Source: Aedes albopictus
Taxonomy: Eukaryota; Arthropoda; Insecta; Diptera; Culicidae
NCBI RefSeq assembly: GCF_035046485.1
Contig: NC_085138.1
Coordinates: 426,733,265 to 426,797,264 of the forward strand
Reading direction: 5' to 3'
DNA length: 64,000 nucleotides
Shown here: one piece after another, positions 1-11,223 of the stretch
Numbering within the stretch: the first letter of the stretch is position 1
Layout of the letters: the number at the start of each line of letters is the position of its first letter
The notes under the pieces: model-generated
Told to the model about the DNA's origin: nothing
What the model saw: only the letters and a program-made list of their open reading frames with translations
Database searches by the model: none
Made by a program: the position numbers and the translations under genes

Positions 1-329
1 TGTACAAAATAAGTACAGCTTCCAATTGGAATCGCTCACGCAGTGCCCTAGTGAATAAAAGAGCTGTAAATTCGGTTCAGTGATTGAAGAATGAAAAAAA
101 AAAAAATTGCAGAAATTACTACTAAATCTATTCCTTCGCATTTTTCCACGAAATTTTCAAGATTTTTGTCTATCCCAAGTAACATTTTATAGTCAAATAG
201 ATTAGAAGATGTTCTTAGAGCCACCATAAAACAAAAAATAAAGGTATTAGGTTTTGTGAAGTTTCTCAGAACTTCAACAGGACTAATTGATCACCAGTAT
301 GTTCCATGGGATGATTGAAAAAATACACT
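1..329. other. AT-rich intronic sequence, nothing recognised
   Basis: I see no open frame with coding character and no clear repeat boundary. The right end passes into the body of the SINE described at 330-532, and the exact junction is uncertain. Confidence 0.4.
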
Positions 330-532
330 ACACCGTCTTCAGCTAGAGGCTGTTTAGACTGAACATTACTAACACGAAGCAACGGACAGCACACATAATA
401 CCCAATGACCCATTGGAAAATTTTCCGCTTGACGAAAAGTTTTCCTCGACTGGATCGGGAATCGAACCCGCACTCTGAGGCTTACGAAACGCCTAGACGA
501 CTGGTGCCGCAAACCGCACGGCCATGAAGCCC
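330..532 (-). mobile_element. tRNA-derived SINE (Feilai-like)
   Basis: Read on the minus strand, the element opens at 532 with a tRNA-like head. A degenerate A box (TGGCCGTGCGG) is followed by a perfect B box (GGTTCGATTCC inside 457-469), then a non-tRNA body rich in A and T. Such heads are internal RNA polymerase III promoters of SINEs. It is not a tRNA gene: the acceptor and anticodon arms cannot be completed. Resemblance to the Feilai family of Aedes is from memory of that family. The 3' end near 330 is approximate. Confidence 0.65.
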
Positions 533-1250
533 ACTACCTGCACAGGTTTCTCCAGTTCCTCCAGGTATTCGTTCAAAGACTTCCTCCAGGTTTTTTTTTT
601 GTTCCTTTGCAAATTTCTGCCTTTAGTGATTTTTGTATATACCCCAGACAACCAGTAATCGTATAAGATGTAGCATAAGATGATAAAGTAGAGGCCATAT
701 GCGTATCGCCTCCACGATAACATCTTATGCAACAACTTATACGATCTGGTTGTCTGGGACTAATCCATCCAAAAATTGTAAAAGAAATTCCCCCAGAACT
801 ATCTCTAGACGTTTTTCCAATGAATCATTTAGAAAATTCTTCAAGCAAACCCTCAAAAATTTATTGAGGGATTTTCTCAAAAATTCCCTCTGTACCTTTT
901 TCTGCAACTTCTGCTGGAATTTCTGCAAACACTTTTCAGGTGATTTCTGGAGTGATTCTCGGATCTCTCCAAGAATCCCTCCAAGAATGTTTCAAACAAT
1001 GTTTTTTTGGAATTATTTCCATAGTAAGAAGTAAAATAATATTTTCAGGTATTCTTCTAGACATTCATCCAGGAAATTCTCCCGAGATAACATCAGAAAT
1101 AGCTTCAGAATTTTTTGTCTTTTCAGAAAAATTTCAAGCATATCTCCTACGAATCTTCAAGGATATCACTCACCAGGACTATTCAATTTACGTGATTTGT
1201 GCTAGCGTAAGAATAGTAACTATATACATATTACACGTGACGTGAGACGA
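533..1250. repeat. degenerate short palindromic repeat sequence
   Basis: Short words such as TTCCTCCAG, ATTCTTC and CAGGTATTC recur every two dozen bases or so, heavily mutated. The texture matches many other intronic stretches here and looks like a decayed relative of the 23-bp satellite. A foldback element at 643-758 interrupts it. Open frames in it are short and have no coding character. Confidence 0.4.
643..758. mobile_element. foldback MITE, 2-bp AC duplication
   Basis: Two arms of about 50 bp are imperfect inverted repeats. The left arm begins CCCAGACAACC and the right arm ends GGTTGTCTGGG. Both arms contain the words TATAAG and GCATAAGATG and run inward to GTGGAGGC/GCCTC. The dinucleotide AC sits immediately outside both ends (641-642 and 759-760), which I read as a 2-bp target duplication. 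The element at 54103-54257 has the same arm order and is a relative. There is no coding capacity. Confidence 0.75.
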
Positions 1251-1265
1251 AACCTTACACTTATA

Positions 1266-1341
1266 CTGCCGTGAATCGCATATCTGTCCCATTTGCATAG
1301 GAACTCCAGCAAAGATGGGACTGATATGCGATTCACGGCAG
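1266..1341. mobile_element. foldback MITE, CTGCCG termini, TATA duplication
   Basis: This is a 76-bp hairpin whose left arm begins CTGCCGTGAATCGCATATC and whose right arm is its near-perfect reverse complement. The four bases outside each end are TATA (1262-1265 and 1342-1345), a likely 4-bp target duplication. The termini match the element at 53692-53937, so the two form a family. Confidence 0.75.
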
Positions 1342-1379
1342 TATAGTACTCACTACTGTCAACATATTTAAATTGACCT

Positions 1380-1830
1380 TTCGTCGACCGGTTTCGGACT
1401 CGATGTCACGCCTCAGCAGAACAATGTCCGACTGATATTCGTACACGTCCGAAGAGAAGAGATGCTACTGAGGTGTCGTGTCTACCAGATTGAAAAGACA
1501 TGACACGATGGGAAGGTCGTCTTCATTCATCAACGGTCTTCATGTGTTGCTGATAAACATTAACTCCCAAGCGTTTAGTGCACTATTTTCCTCTCACCTT
1601 TGACGAGTTTTGCATTTCCCCAGTCTATTTCGTGTTGGGAGTCTACTGTATCCGGATTGTTTATCCGGCGGTACCTTGTCCTTAAGGTTGAATTAAAGAT
1701 CCCCCGAAGAGTCTTGTCACTTTTATGCACAACGTGAAGACCTTGTCGACGAAGTGCTGTTTTCATTTGGTTTGTTATCCTGGGGTAAAACGGCAAGCTA
1801 ATTCTTCTGTCCACTTCTGATATGTAGAGT
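1380..1830 (-). pseudogene. Penelope-like element relic (linker region before the endonuclease)
   Basis: The minus strand from 1814 encodes a peptide with the pieces SLPFYPRITNQMKTALRRQG, LHVVHKSDKTLRGIFNST and then, after a shift of reading frame, KDKVPPDKQSG. This order is characteristic of the linker between the reverse transcriptase and GIY-YIG endonuclease of Penelope-like elements. The frameshift and the lack of both flanking domains show a dead fragment. About 150 bp further 3' on the same strand (1382-1416) a hammerhead-like core is visible, as expected because Penelope-like elements are known to carry such ribozymes. Family assignment is from recognised sequence, not a search. Confidence 0.65.
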
Positions 1831-2131
1831 TATTTCAAGCGCTTCCTTTTGAAAACTTCAGGGATTTCTTAAAACCATTCTTTAAGGGGTTCTTTCAAGA
1901 AAACTTCAGTAATTTTGGTGACGTATCTGGAAGTTAATTTCTTATAACATTCCAGGAGGAATTCCTGTGGAAATATCTGAAAGACTGCTTAGAGATATTT
2001 CTGATAGAGCTTTCTAATAATATCCTTCCTGCAATTTCTGCAGGAATCCTTGAAAGAATTTAACAATGAAATTTTGGAGGAACATTTGGGATAATTTTCG
2101 AAGGAATCATTGTACGATATGGAGAGAAAAT
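1831..2131. repeat. degenerate short palindromic repeat sequence
   Basis: Recurrent mutated words (AATTTCTG, GGAATTCC, GGAATCCTTG) show the same decayed texture as elsewhere in the intron. Its last 28 bases (from 2132) form the left copy of the target duplication of the following element. Confidence 0.35.
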
Positions 2132-4519
2132 TTTGAAGGAATTTCTTGTAAATTCCATGAGCATGAGCATGAGCATAGATGACCGTACTATTCGTAGTTG
2201 CTACTCCGTGATTGACCAGAACAATCGAAGTTGCACAAGGAACCAACAGACGGAGCTTGGGAGTAGCTTACCGTCCTCAATGTGCATCTTCGAGAATTCC
2301 AAACTTTATTAGGTCAATAACGGCGCCGGCCACGTCCTTACGGTCATCGAGGAAGGAAAGGAATGTTATTATGACGTGCGTTGCTTACTAAAGACCGAGA
2401 TCACCTCTGCGTCTCCACGTCTGTCATGGGAAGGACTTTTTGTTAGTGGGGAGGGGAAAGGGCGCATGATATGAGTTCACTTTGGTAAGTGGAGTGATTC
2501 ATGCAACCCTATTTATATCAAACCACTTATTTTCATTTGGACTAAAACAAAACACATGCCGACATCGAAGATGACGAACGATTCAGATAGTTTTCGAAGT
2601 GCGAAAATTAACGAAAGAGAAAATAAAGTGATTTGAACCAACGTGGCTTTGGAACTTGGGCCGACACTTGACGTGACGAACATTTCAATGTCTGTTGACT
2701 AAAATCGCAAAAAATGTTGTTTGTTGCATTTATCGTATCATAAATCGCCCCGTACGAAGATGAGCAGTGAAATAGACGACGACGACGACCAAATGAAAAC
2801 GCGGCCTGTAAACTTTGCCTCCAAAAACTCACTCTCGCAAAAATCTAGCAAAGCGAGCGCGCGAAACTTTGCTGCTGCCGAACTACCGCACACTACTGAC
2901 TGCTTGGCATCCCGTCGTCGGAGCCCCGCAGAGGGAAGAGGAAAAAAAATCGCAAAAATATAGCAAAGCGAGCGCGCGAAACTTTGCTGCTGCCGAACTA
3001 CCGCACACTACTGACTGCTTGGCGTCCCGTCGTCGGAACCCCGCAGAGGGAAGAGGAAAAAAAAAATCTAGCAAAGCGAGCGCGCGAAACTTTGCTGCTG
3101 CCGAACTACCGCACACTACTGACTGCTTGGCGTCCCGTCGTCGGAGCCCCGCAGAGAGAAGGGGAAAAAAATCGCAAAAATCTAGCAAAGCGAGCGCGCG
3201 AAACTTTGCTGCTGCCGAACTACCGCACACTACTGACTGCTTGGCATCCCGTCGTCGGAGCCCCGCAGAGGGAAGAGGAAAAAAAATCGCAAAAATCTAG
3301 CAAAGCGAGCGCGCGAAACTTTGCTGCTGCCGAACTACCGCACACTACTGACTGCTTGGCGTCCCGTCGTCGGAGCCCCGCAGAGGGAAGAGGAAAAAAA
3401 ATCGCAAAAATCTAGCAAAACGAGCGCGCGAAACTTTGCTGCTGCCGAACTACCGCACACTACTGACTGCTTGGCATCCCGTCGTCGGAGCTCCGCAGAG
3501 GGAAGAGGAAAAAAAATCGCAAAAATCTAGCAAAGCGAGCGCGCGAAACTTTGCTGCTGCCGAACTACCGCACACTACTGACTGCTTGTCATCCCGTCGT
3601 CGGAGCCCCGCAGAGGGAAGAGGAAAAAAATCGCAAAAATCTAGCAAAGCGAACGCGCGAAACTTTGCTGCTGCCGAACTACCGCACACTACTGACTGCT
3701 TGGCGTCCCGTCGTCGGAGCCCCGCAGAGGGAAGAGGAAAAAAAATCGCAAAAATCTAGCAAAGCGAGCGCGCGAAACTTTGCTGCTGCCGAACTACCGC
3801 ACACTACTGACTGCTTGGCATCCCGTCGTCGGAGCTCCGCAGAGGGAAGAGGAAAAAAAATCGCAAAAATCTAGCAAAGCGAGCGCGCGAAACTTTGCTG
3901 CTGCCGAACTACCGCACACTACTGACTGCTTGGCGTCCCGTCGTCGGAGCCCCGCAGAGGGAAGAGGAAAAAAAATCGCAAAAATCTAGCAAAGCGAGCG
4001 CGCGAAACTTTGCTGCTGCCGAACTACCGCACACTACTGACTGCTTGTCATCCCGTCGTCGGAGCCCCGCAGAGGGAAGAGGAAAAAAATCGCAAAAATC
4101 TAGCAAAGCGAACGCGCGAAACTTTGCTGCTGCCGAACTACCGCACACTACTGACTGCTTGGCGTCCCGTCGTCGGAACCCCGCAGAGGGAAGAGGAAAA
4201 AAAAAATCTAGCAAAGCGAGCGCGCGAAACTTTGCTGCTGCCGAACTACCGCACACTACTGACTGCTTGGCGTCCCGTCGTCGGAGCCCCGCAGAGAGAA
4301 GGGGAAAAAAATCGCAAAAATCTAGCAAAGCGAGCGCGCGAAACTTTGCTGCTGCCGAACTACCGCACACTACTGACTGCTTGGCATCCCGTCGTCGGAG
4401 CCCCGCAGAGGGAAGAGGAAAAAAATCTAGCAAAGCGAGCGCACGAAACTTTGCTGCTGCCGAACTACCGCACACTACTGACTGCTTGGCCTTTGAAGGA
4501 ATTTCTTGTAAATTCCATG
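2132..4519 (-). mobile_element. insertion with 28-bp target duplication, probable LINE derivative with 5' monomers
   Basis: A 28-bp sequence starting TTTGAAGGAATTTCTTG is perfectly repeated at 2132-2159 and 4492-4519, so 2160-4491 is an insertion. A long direct duplication is typical of target-primed retrotransposition. Read on the minus strand the insert starts with about fifteen 115-bp monomers, continues for about 660 bp without an open frame, and ends in a simple TGCTCA tandem tail at 2160-2178. Tandem 5' monomers plus a short 3' tandem tail resemble a non-LTR retrotransposon whose coding part has been lost. The family is not identified. A SINE-like or composite origin is possible. Confidence 0.55.
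2836..4490. repeat. 115-bp tandem repeat, about 15 units
   Basis: Units are 110-115 bp and each contains AAAGCGAGCGCGCGAAAC, the phrase CCGCACACTACTGACTGC and an A-run of 6-8 bases that accounts for most length variation. I count fifteen copies of the GACTGCTTG word from 2899 to 4477. The last unit is cut by the target duplication at 4491. Identity between units is very high, with recurring one-base variants (GCATCC or GCGTCC; GAGCCC or GAACCC or GAGCTC) that repeat in order. This suggests some units were copied in blocks. The units read open in several frames on both strands, which is an effect of repetition. Confidence 0.9.
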
Positions 4520-5119
4520 GAAAAACTTTGAATAATTCTCTCATCTCTGGTGAATCTCTGTAGAAATTTTAGGAAGTAGTTCAGAATGAGTATCTAAAGG
4601 AATGTCTGAGAAAATACCAGGGTTATTGTTGGAAACCCAGAAGGAATTTCCGAAAAACTTCCTGGAGAAACTCCTAGGGAAACCCTTGGCTGGATTCCTT
4701 GAGAAGTTTACTAACGATTTCTAGAAAAAATCCTAAATCTCTGATTTACATTCTTTGAGGATTTTTTGAAAGTATGCCTGGAGCAATCTTGGAGCAGAAA
4801 CACATTCACTCTGAAACAATTCCTGTAGGAATACCTGGAGAAACACGTTGATAACACGTTCTGTAAAGATGCATTCAAAACCTCAGATACTTTGGAAGAA
4901 ATCCTTGCAGAAATTCCTGAGAAATATATCTGAATAAATTCCCTACGGAATCCGTGGAGAAATAAAGACATCCTTAGATTAAATGGTGGAGAAATTTCTG
5001 AAATGAACGCCTGCAGAAAGCTTTGAAAGAATTCCTGCATGAATTAATAATGCAAGAATCTCTGGACTAATCATGCAGAATTTTCTGGAAGAATATCTGA
5101 GAAAAATCTCAACACATTC
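4520..5119. repeat. degenerate short palindromic repeat sequence
   Basis: Words of the type GGAATTTCTGAAG and AGAATTCCTG recur irregularly. No coding or regulatory signal is apparent. Confidence 0.4.
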
Positions 5120-5700
5120 CTATGGCAAGCCCGTGTACAAAGGGAGAAGGGGAGTGACGTTTCATACAATAGGCACCCCTCCGCCTTTTCCGAAATTGGG
5201 AAAAACCCCTCCCTTGGCGCCACTTATGTGCACGAGCCTGTCATATGGGGATTGTAATGAAATCCCTAGAGCAATTCCTGAACAAACCCCTGGTAGACCT
5301 CTTGAAGAAATACCCGTTCGAATTTCTGAAAGAAATCTCTGGAAGTTTTTTTGAAGAAACCACTGGAAGAATTTATGAAATACTAGCTGTCCCGGCAAAC
5401 TTTGTCTTGCCAAGCTTGCGGTGTTCTGACAGCTTTTGAGTTCATTGAAGCAAAGCACTCTAGATTGTTTTTTTTTTTATCGTTCTATTTTTTTTTCCCC
5501 GATCATAAAAATTCAGTATTTTCACAATTTTTGTCCTTTTCTAGACGATTTTCGTAACTTTTTTTACATATAAACACAGCCGCCATGAATACGATTCGAT
5601 CCATGCAAGAGCCATGCTGATCGGTTCACCCGTTCGTGAGTTTTGTTGCCTCAAAGGGACTTCAAACTCATTTATATATATAGATATTTTTGAAAAAAAA
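5120..5700. repeat. dispersed repeat fragments, including a CCCGGCAAACTTTG tail
   Basis: From 5385 the phrase GCTGTCCCGGCAAACTTTG and the AT dinucleotide run near 5671-5686 resemble the 3' end of a widespread insect interspersed repeat, recalled and not verified. The part at 5120-5260 is GC-richer and matches nothing I recognise. No boundary duplications were found. Confidence 0.3.
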
Positions 5701-6080
5701 TCTGAAGGAATCCCTGTAGAAAATTCTGAATGAACCCCTGGAGTTATTTGCGAATGATTTTCTAAACGAATCCCTAGAAAAAAGAAGAAATCTAAAGTAA
5801 TCTCTATTGGAGATTCAGAAGGAACCTATGGAAATCTAACCTTAACGAATTCTGGAGAAATGCTTAAAGGAATATTTGAAGTGAGCACTGGAGGAATTTC
5901 TTGAAGAATTCCTGGATGATTTTCTGAAGAAACCACTGAGTGTTTGAAAAAAAAAACTTGGTAAATTAAAAGACTGAATTTCTACAGTAATTTCTAAAGG
6001 AATCCATGTAGCAATTTTGGGAAAAATCAATAGAATATTTCTTTAAGGAATACTTGACAAAAAATAGAGAGAAATTTTAT
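5700..6080. repeat. degenerate short palindromic repeat sequence
   Basis: The same decayed GAATCCCTG/GGAATTTCTTG texture as the other stretches is seen. There is no gene signal. Confidence 0.35.
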
Positions 6081-7661
6081 TATGAGTTAAAAAAATAAAA
6101 TAAACGGCAATTTCTTCAATAGAAATTTTTGACTCAGGTCCGAATGAAATTTCTATTCAATTTTAACGAAAAATGTTCAATAGAACTAACGTTTTCTTTT
6201 TCGAGAGCTCCTTCGAAAATGTTTTAAGAAGCTGATTTTTCCCAAAGTTTTTTCAAGAACTTCAGAAATAGGAAATTCAAAAAGAATAGATCTTAAACTG
6301 GACATCACATTCGCGGATTCTCAAACTCTCAGAATCCTTATTCTCCGGAATACTTTAACCAAGACATCATTACACAGCAAGACACGCCACATTCCAGCTG
6401 TCAAATCAAAATCCTCAATCATTCAAATCCACTCCGAGCAACCCATCATTCCAAAGGCCAATTTCACGAGCGACTTCAAAGGAACAGCAGTGATTACAGT
6501 CCGACTGAACGATGACTGTCAAAAAGTGTAACCACTTTTGAGAAGGGTTCACCACCACCACCATTCCCATTCCCAATCGTATCGCTCGTCTGTAGTCTGG
6601 CGGCAAAGCCAAAGTTATTTAAAACATGCAAATCACCATGCTCGATCCCGAATTCTGATTCGAAAAAGGAACCCCTCGGAAACAGATTGCGTTGTTGTTG
6701 TGGCGGAAAAGAACGCAACAAGTCATCGATCCGGACAGTGAAAATCATTTTCCCAGAAGTAAACGCATTCTGTTTGACGTCGGGTTTTCCGGAATGTTTG
6801 GCTTCCGATGCACAGTGGCCGCGAAATGGCTTCCGGAGCACTCTTCCTTGAATTTTTGAGGAAAATGTAGGGCTCTGAATGTTTAATTTGACAAGGTATA
6901 GGAGTGTTACTTCAAGTTGCTAGAATTTATTAAATATTCAATCAGAATCGAATATTTCCTTCCTGAAATGCTTATTAATTTCTATCAGATATCAATTTGT
7001 GTTCTGCCACAGGTTGTTGTTGATAAAATACTAGAAACAAATAGAAATCTGATAATATCGTGAAATGCGTCCTCTCCTACAAATCTTCTGAGTACTCTCC
7101 AGCTGATTCTTAGAATACCTAACAAAAACCATAATTTTGAACCACCGTTGATAAATGGCTTTCCCGTCGAAATCCGCCTTTTTTGTTTCGGTGTAATTTG
7201 CCTTGTTGCTCCCACACACAAAAGAGCGGTTCAAGTACCCTCGCATTATCCCTTTTTATGGGCAGCTGATTTTGCAAATGCTAACTCGCTTATAGGCCAA
7301 ACCGACCAAAGGACTTTTCCCGAGCCTGTAGGACCAGCCGACCAGTAGACGAAGAGCTCGGCCTCATGATTAAAATGATTGCTGTTCGTTTTTTTTTCCT
7401 GGTTCCCTACTCAATGCCCCCTTTCACCCCGAATCACTATCCGCGCACTGTTGGGAATGAAATTAATTTTGTTTAACTTAGACTCCCACGGACCGACGGG
7501 ATGTCTTCATCCCAGTTTCGACCCACACCGAGGAAAACATCGAGGGGTTCCGTGTTGTTTTATCGAGATTTCTTCAGGGGATGGCCCCTTTCGCAAGTTG
7601 GCTGGCGTTCGGTTTGATCTTTATTAGAGTTGTGTTTTTGTTTTCTTGTTTCTTCCTGCAG
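6081..7661. other. intron sequence without recognised repeats
   Basis: This is one of the least repetitive parts of the window. Composition becomes more balanced near 6400-6850 and 7290-7640, and a pyrimidine-rich tract with an AG acceptor at 7660-7661 leads into the exon. Open frames of 60-115 codons on both strands lack splice or start context and are not called. Confidence 0.4.
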
Positions 7662-7759
7662 CTCCACCGGAAATAACCGTTGAAAAAACTTGGGTTCACG
7701 CTGGAGAGGGCTACGAGGCGCAACTGGTCTGCACCGTCCACGGCGATTCAACTCCTGAG
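7662..7759 (+). CDS. Ig-superfamily GPI-anchored adhesion protein, internal exon (first half of the last Ig domain)
   Basis: This is the first exon visible of a neural-type cell-surface protein of the Lachesin/Klingon/Wrapper/IgLON-like group, predicted to act in cell-cell adhesion outside the plasma membrane. It reads PPEITVEKTWVHAGEGYEAQ then LVCTVHGDSTPE: an A strand with the PPEI start and the B-strand cysteine of an Ig C2/I-set domain. The acceptor AG is at 7660-7661 after a T-rich tract. The donor is GAG/GTAAGT at 7760. It enters with two bases of a split codon and leaves in phase 0, matching the exon at 33384. The five exons together encode 252 residues to the stop. Signal peptide and earlier Ig domains are not in the window. 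The exact orthologue is not settled. Confidence 0.85.
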
Positions 7760-7939
7760 GTAAGTGCTGTTTTTATTCGATTGGATATATTTTTGCTGTT
7801 GATTCTACGGAAGGTCGCTCTCAGTTAATGATTGCAAGGAAAGTTTTTGTTCGCAAGAGTGCTATTTGTGTTTCAAATACAGGAGACTGTTGTTTTAAGA
7901 TTTCATTAGGCTTTATTTCTGACTTAAGGTCGGGGCTCA

Positions 7940-9000
7940 CTAATTTCAGGAGGAACTTCTAGAGGAATTTACAGAAGAACTACATGAGAAATTTTCTAAG
8001 AAAACTCTCGGTAATCCTAGAGGCTCTTCTGAATGATTTTCTGGAAGAATCCATAGAGCAATTCTCGGAGGAATTCCTAGAGCAACTTTCAGAAGAACTC
8101 TTGAAGAATTCCCGGAAACCCTTCGAGAGAAATTCTTGAAGAAACTTCTAAGGGAATCTCTGGAGGAACTCCGAGAAAAAATCTTGCAATAATTTTTAAA
8201 GAAATTCTTCCAGAAATTCTCAGAGAATTTGCGGATTTCATAGAGGAATTCGCAAAGAAGCTCCCGAAGGAAATCCTATAGGAATATTTGAAGCGACTTC
8301 AAAAGAAAATCGCTCATGAACTCCTAGAGGTATTCCCAGAGAAATGTATTGAGAAATTTGTGGAGGAACTTCTAGAGGCATTCTTATAGCCATTCTTAGA
8401 AGAATTCCTGTAGGAACTTTTCGAGGAATTTTTGGAAAAAATCCCAGAGGAATTACGGATCTCTAAGGGGAATTGATGTAGATAAACGTGGAGGAACTCC
8501 CGAAGAAAATCCGAGAGGAATTCTCAAAGAAACTCCATGTTGAATTCTTTTAGGAACTTCTTAATAAAATCCCAAAGAAATTGCTGGATGGATTCCCGAA
8601 TAATATTATAGAAGAATTAAAAAATAATAATTTTCGGAAGAAATCATACAGCAATTCTAGGAAAAAAAATCCTATAGCAATTCCTGAAGGAACTTCTACA
8701 GAAACTCTTGCGAGAGTTCCTATACAACTTCACGGAGGAGCTCCCAAGAGGTATTTCCGCAGGAACTCCCAGTAGGAATTCCCAAAGAAACTTCTAAAGC
8801 AATGCAAGAAGGCTTTCCTAAAGAAATTCCTGGCAGCACTGCTAGAGGAATTCTTAAAGGAAAGAAGAAGAATTCCTGAGGGAATTTTTGGATGTACTTC
8901 TGAAAAACCTCTTAGAGAAATTAATGTAGAAACTGCTAGAGGATTTCTCGATGGAAATCTTAGTGGAATTTTCGCCTAGACTCTTAAAAGTATTTCGACA
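7940..9000. repeat. degenerate array of GAATTC-type short palindromic units
   Basis: Dozens of mutated copies of words such as GAGGAATTCC, AGAAGAACTC and GAAATTCTTG occur every 20-25 bases. The whole block looks like one ancient tandem array that has lost its register. There is no coding potential. Confidence 0.5.
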
Positions 9001-9957
9001 TTCAAACAATTAACGTAAATCTGTAGTTCTGTATCTCTGTATCTGTAGGAATTCTTAAAAAAAAACACCAAACGAGGATTTTGCTCAACGATTTTTTTTT
9101 TTCTTTATAAAACTCTATTCTACCAGTTTCCTATGGATCTTTTGAGGGTGTTTAAAGGATTCCCGAAGAAATCCTTCAATTAAAATGCTGGACAGTTGGA
9201 GGAAACCTTGAACGAACTGCATTAAATATATCTGCGGAAAAAATGATTTCCAAAAAAAATGAGATATTGCCAAAAATAATCAACTGAGAAAGTACAAAAG
9301 GATTTCCTTCCGGAATCCAATGGAAATATTTTTGGAGCATTTTTTTTATTGATTTCTTAAGGAATTCATGCAGGATTTCATAAAAAAACCTTGGATTTTT
9401 GATAAAAATGAAGAGAAGCAAGGAGGAATAAATTTCTGTAGGAATCTTTGGAGGAACTCCGGGAGAAATTCCAGAAGCAATCACCGGAGATTTTTGAAGG
9501 ACTTCCTTGAAGAGTTTCTGGAAAATCCTGCAGAAAATCTCTAAAGAAATTCCTGGGAAAAACTCCGAATAAATTCATGAAAAAGTTTTCGAAGGAATCC
9601 CTGCAATGCTCATGGAAAGGCTTCTAGAGGAATCCTTGTATGTATTTTTGAAAAAGTTTTCTGAATTATCCCTAGACAATTTCCTGAAAACCGCTCTGAA
9701 GGAATTTCTGAGAAAATTTATGGAAGAATTTCTAAAGCAATCTCTTAAAAAAATTTAGCAACAAAATTTTTGAAAGAATCACTAAAGGAGCTGCAATGAA
9801 GATTTAAAAAAGTGTTTCAAAGTATTTCCGAAGGACTCACTGGGATATTCATTACGAAATTTTTGAATTACTGTCTCAAAACCATCCGGGATGATTTCTG
9901 TGGAAATATCTGGAGAGTTTTCAAAGGAATCTCTGGAAAAAGTTCTGAAGGAAACTC
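9001..9957. repeat. degenerate short palindromic repeat sequence
   Basis: It continues the texture of the previous block after a short AT-rich gap at about 9000-9150. Words like GGAATCTTTGGAGG and AATTTCTG recur. The TA at 9958-9959 begins the next element. Confidence 0.4.
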
Positions 9958-9959
9958 TA

Positions 9960-11221
9960 AGGACTGTTCAATTAATAAAACGGACAACTTGCTTGTGCGA
10001 TATCTTTTTTATTTTTCAATAAAATCATTATCAGTTTTTTGCACAACTTACTATAGCTATTCTCAAATGTAGGAAAAATATAACATTTGGCAAAATGTTC
10101 TTTATTGTCTAACTGAAGCGGTTTTCGTAAAACATCAATAAAAACCCATTTCTCAAAATTCGACATAACTTTCCACATACTAAACATGCATATTTTCATG
10201 AAATTTTTAATGTATTGGAATCTTATACTATTCTACTAAAGGTAAAACTCAATAGTTGGTAAATAATAACGCACCAAGCAGCCTCCAGCTTGATATACTA
10301 AGTTGCCTTGTTTATAAAGAAATTATTAAAAAAATATTTATTTAAGTCCTGTGATGCAATAGCACAAAGGATTTGGCTAAAAATTTGTCCAGAGTAGTAG
10401 AATACTGATTGCTGGATGATACAGAAGAAAAATTTACTTTTAATTGCATTCTTCATGAAAAATTTAATCCATAAAGATGGTCTTAGTAAAAAAATGCATA
10501 CTTTTTGCTCCATTGATGTCAATTTTCGACTCTAGCGAATCTTGTTATTATTTATTTTCAACAAAGTTGGTCCTATGTTATTGTATACAATTGGATGTAA
10601 AATTTCATATTTCCAACATCATTGTTATGTAAAATTTGCATTACGTTGAATTGTTATTTGGAAGAATCTTCAAAGAACGAAACTGTTTTGATTACTGTGC
10701 ATCTACTGGCACACAATAACCTAACCAGCAATGCTATTACGAAACAGTTTTCTGCATTTGAAACCACATTACTCCGACTTTCGACTGGATGTATAAAAAA
10801 GTTGTTTATTGAATATGTTCATGCCCTTTTTGCTTTACAATGAAATTTTAATCAAAAAATCGAATCTCACTTGAGACTTTAATATTTCAACAACTAATTT
10901 TATATTTGAGTTGAAACTTCGCCAGAATGTTTATTACTCATGCTGCTGCAGCATGGCTAATACTTTTCTGATAATCAAAACGACATACCATATGTGAACA
11001 GTAATTTTGTGTATATTTTCAATTTATGGCAATCGTTAAATTCACCTCATTTAACATCTGGCCGATTTTCTATGAAATAAAACTATTTTTATTCGATTCA
11101 AAAATCATTACTGTAATGAAAAATGATGTACTGAACAACGAAACAAGGGTGGTTAAATTTGAACCACGCGTTTTCTTTTTATAGCCTGTAAAGTTGTCCG
11201 TTTTATAAAATGAACAGTCCT
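9960..11221. mobile_element. 1.26-kb TIR element with TA duplication, no transposase
   Basis: The termini AGGACTGTTCA and TGAACAGTCCT form inverted repeats of about 32 bp that also share ATAAAACGGACAACTT. TA lies on both sides (9958-9959 and 11222-11223), the target choice of Tc1/mariner elements. The interior is AT-rich and its frames are shorter than 80 codons, so it is non-autonomous. The surrounding degenerate repeat texture resumes directly on each side, which supports both boundaries. Confidence 0.8.
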
Positions 11222-11223
11222 TA

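Noticed and set aside
457..532. tRNA gene on the minus strand
   Set aside because: Only A and B box similarity is present; it continues into a SINE body.
2815..4563. Frames of 107-222 codons in the 115-bp repeats
   Set aside because: They overlap in several phases on both strands and end where the A-runs change length.
6494..6841. 115-codon minus-strand frame
   Set aside because: No domain and no homology that I recognise; overlaps frames on both strands.
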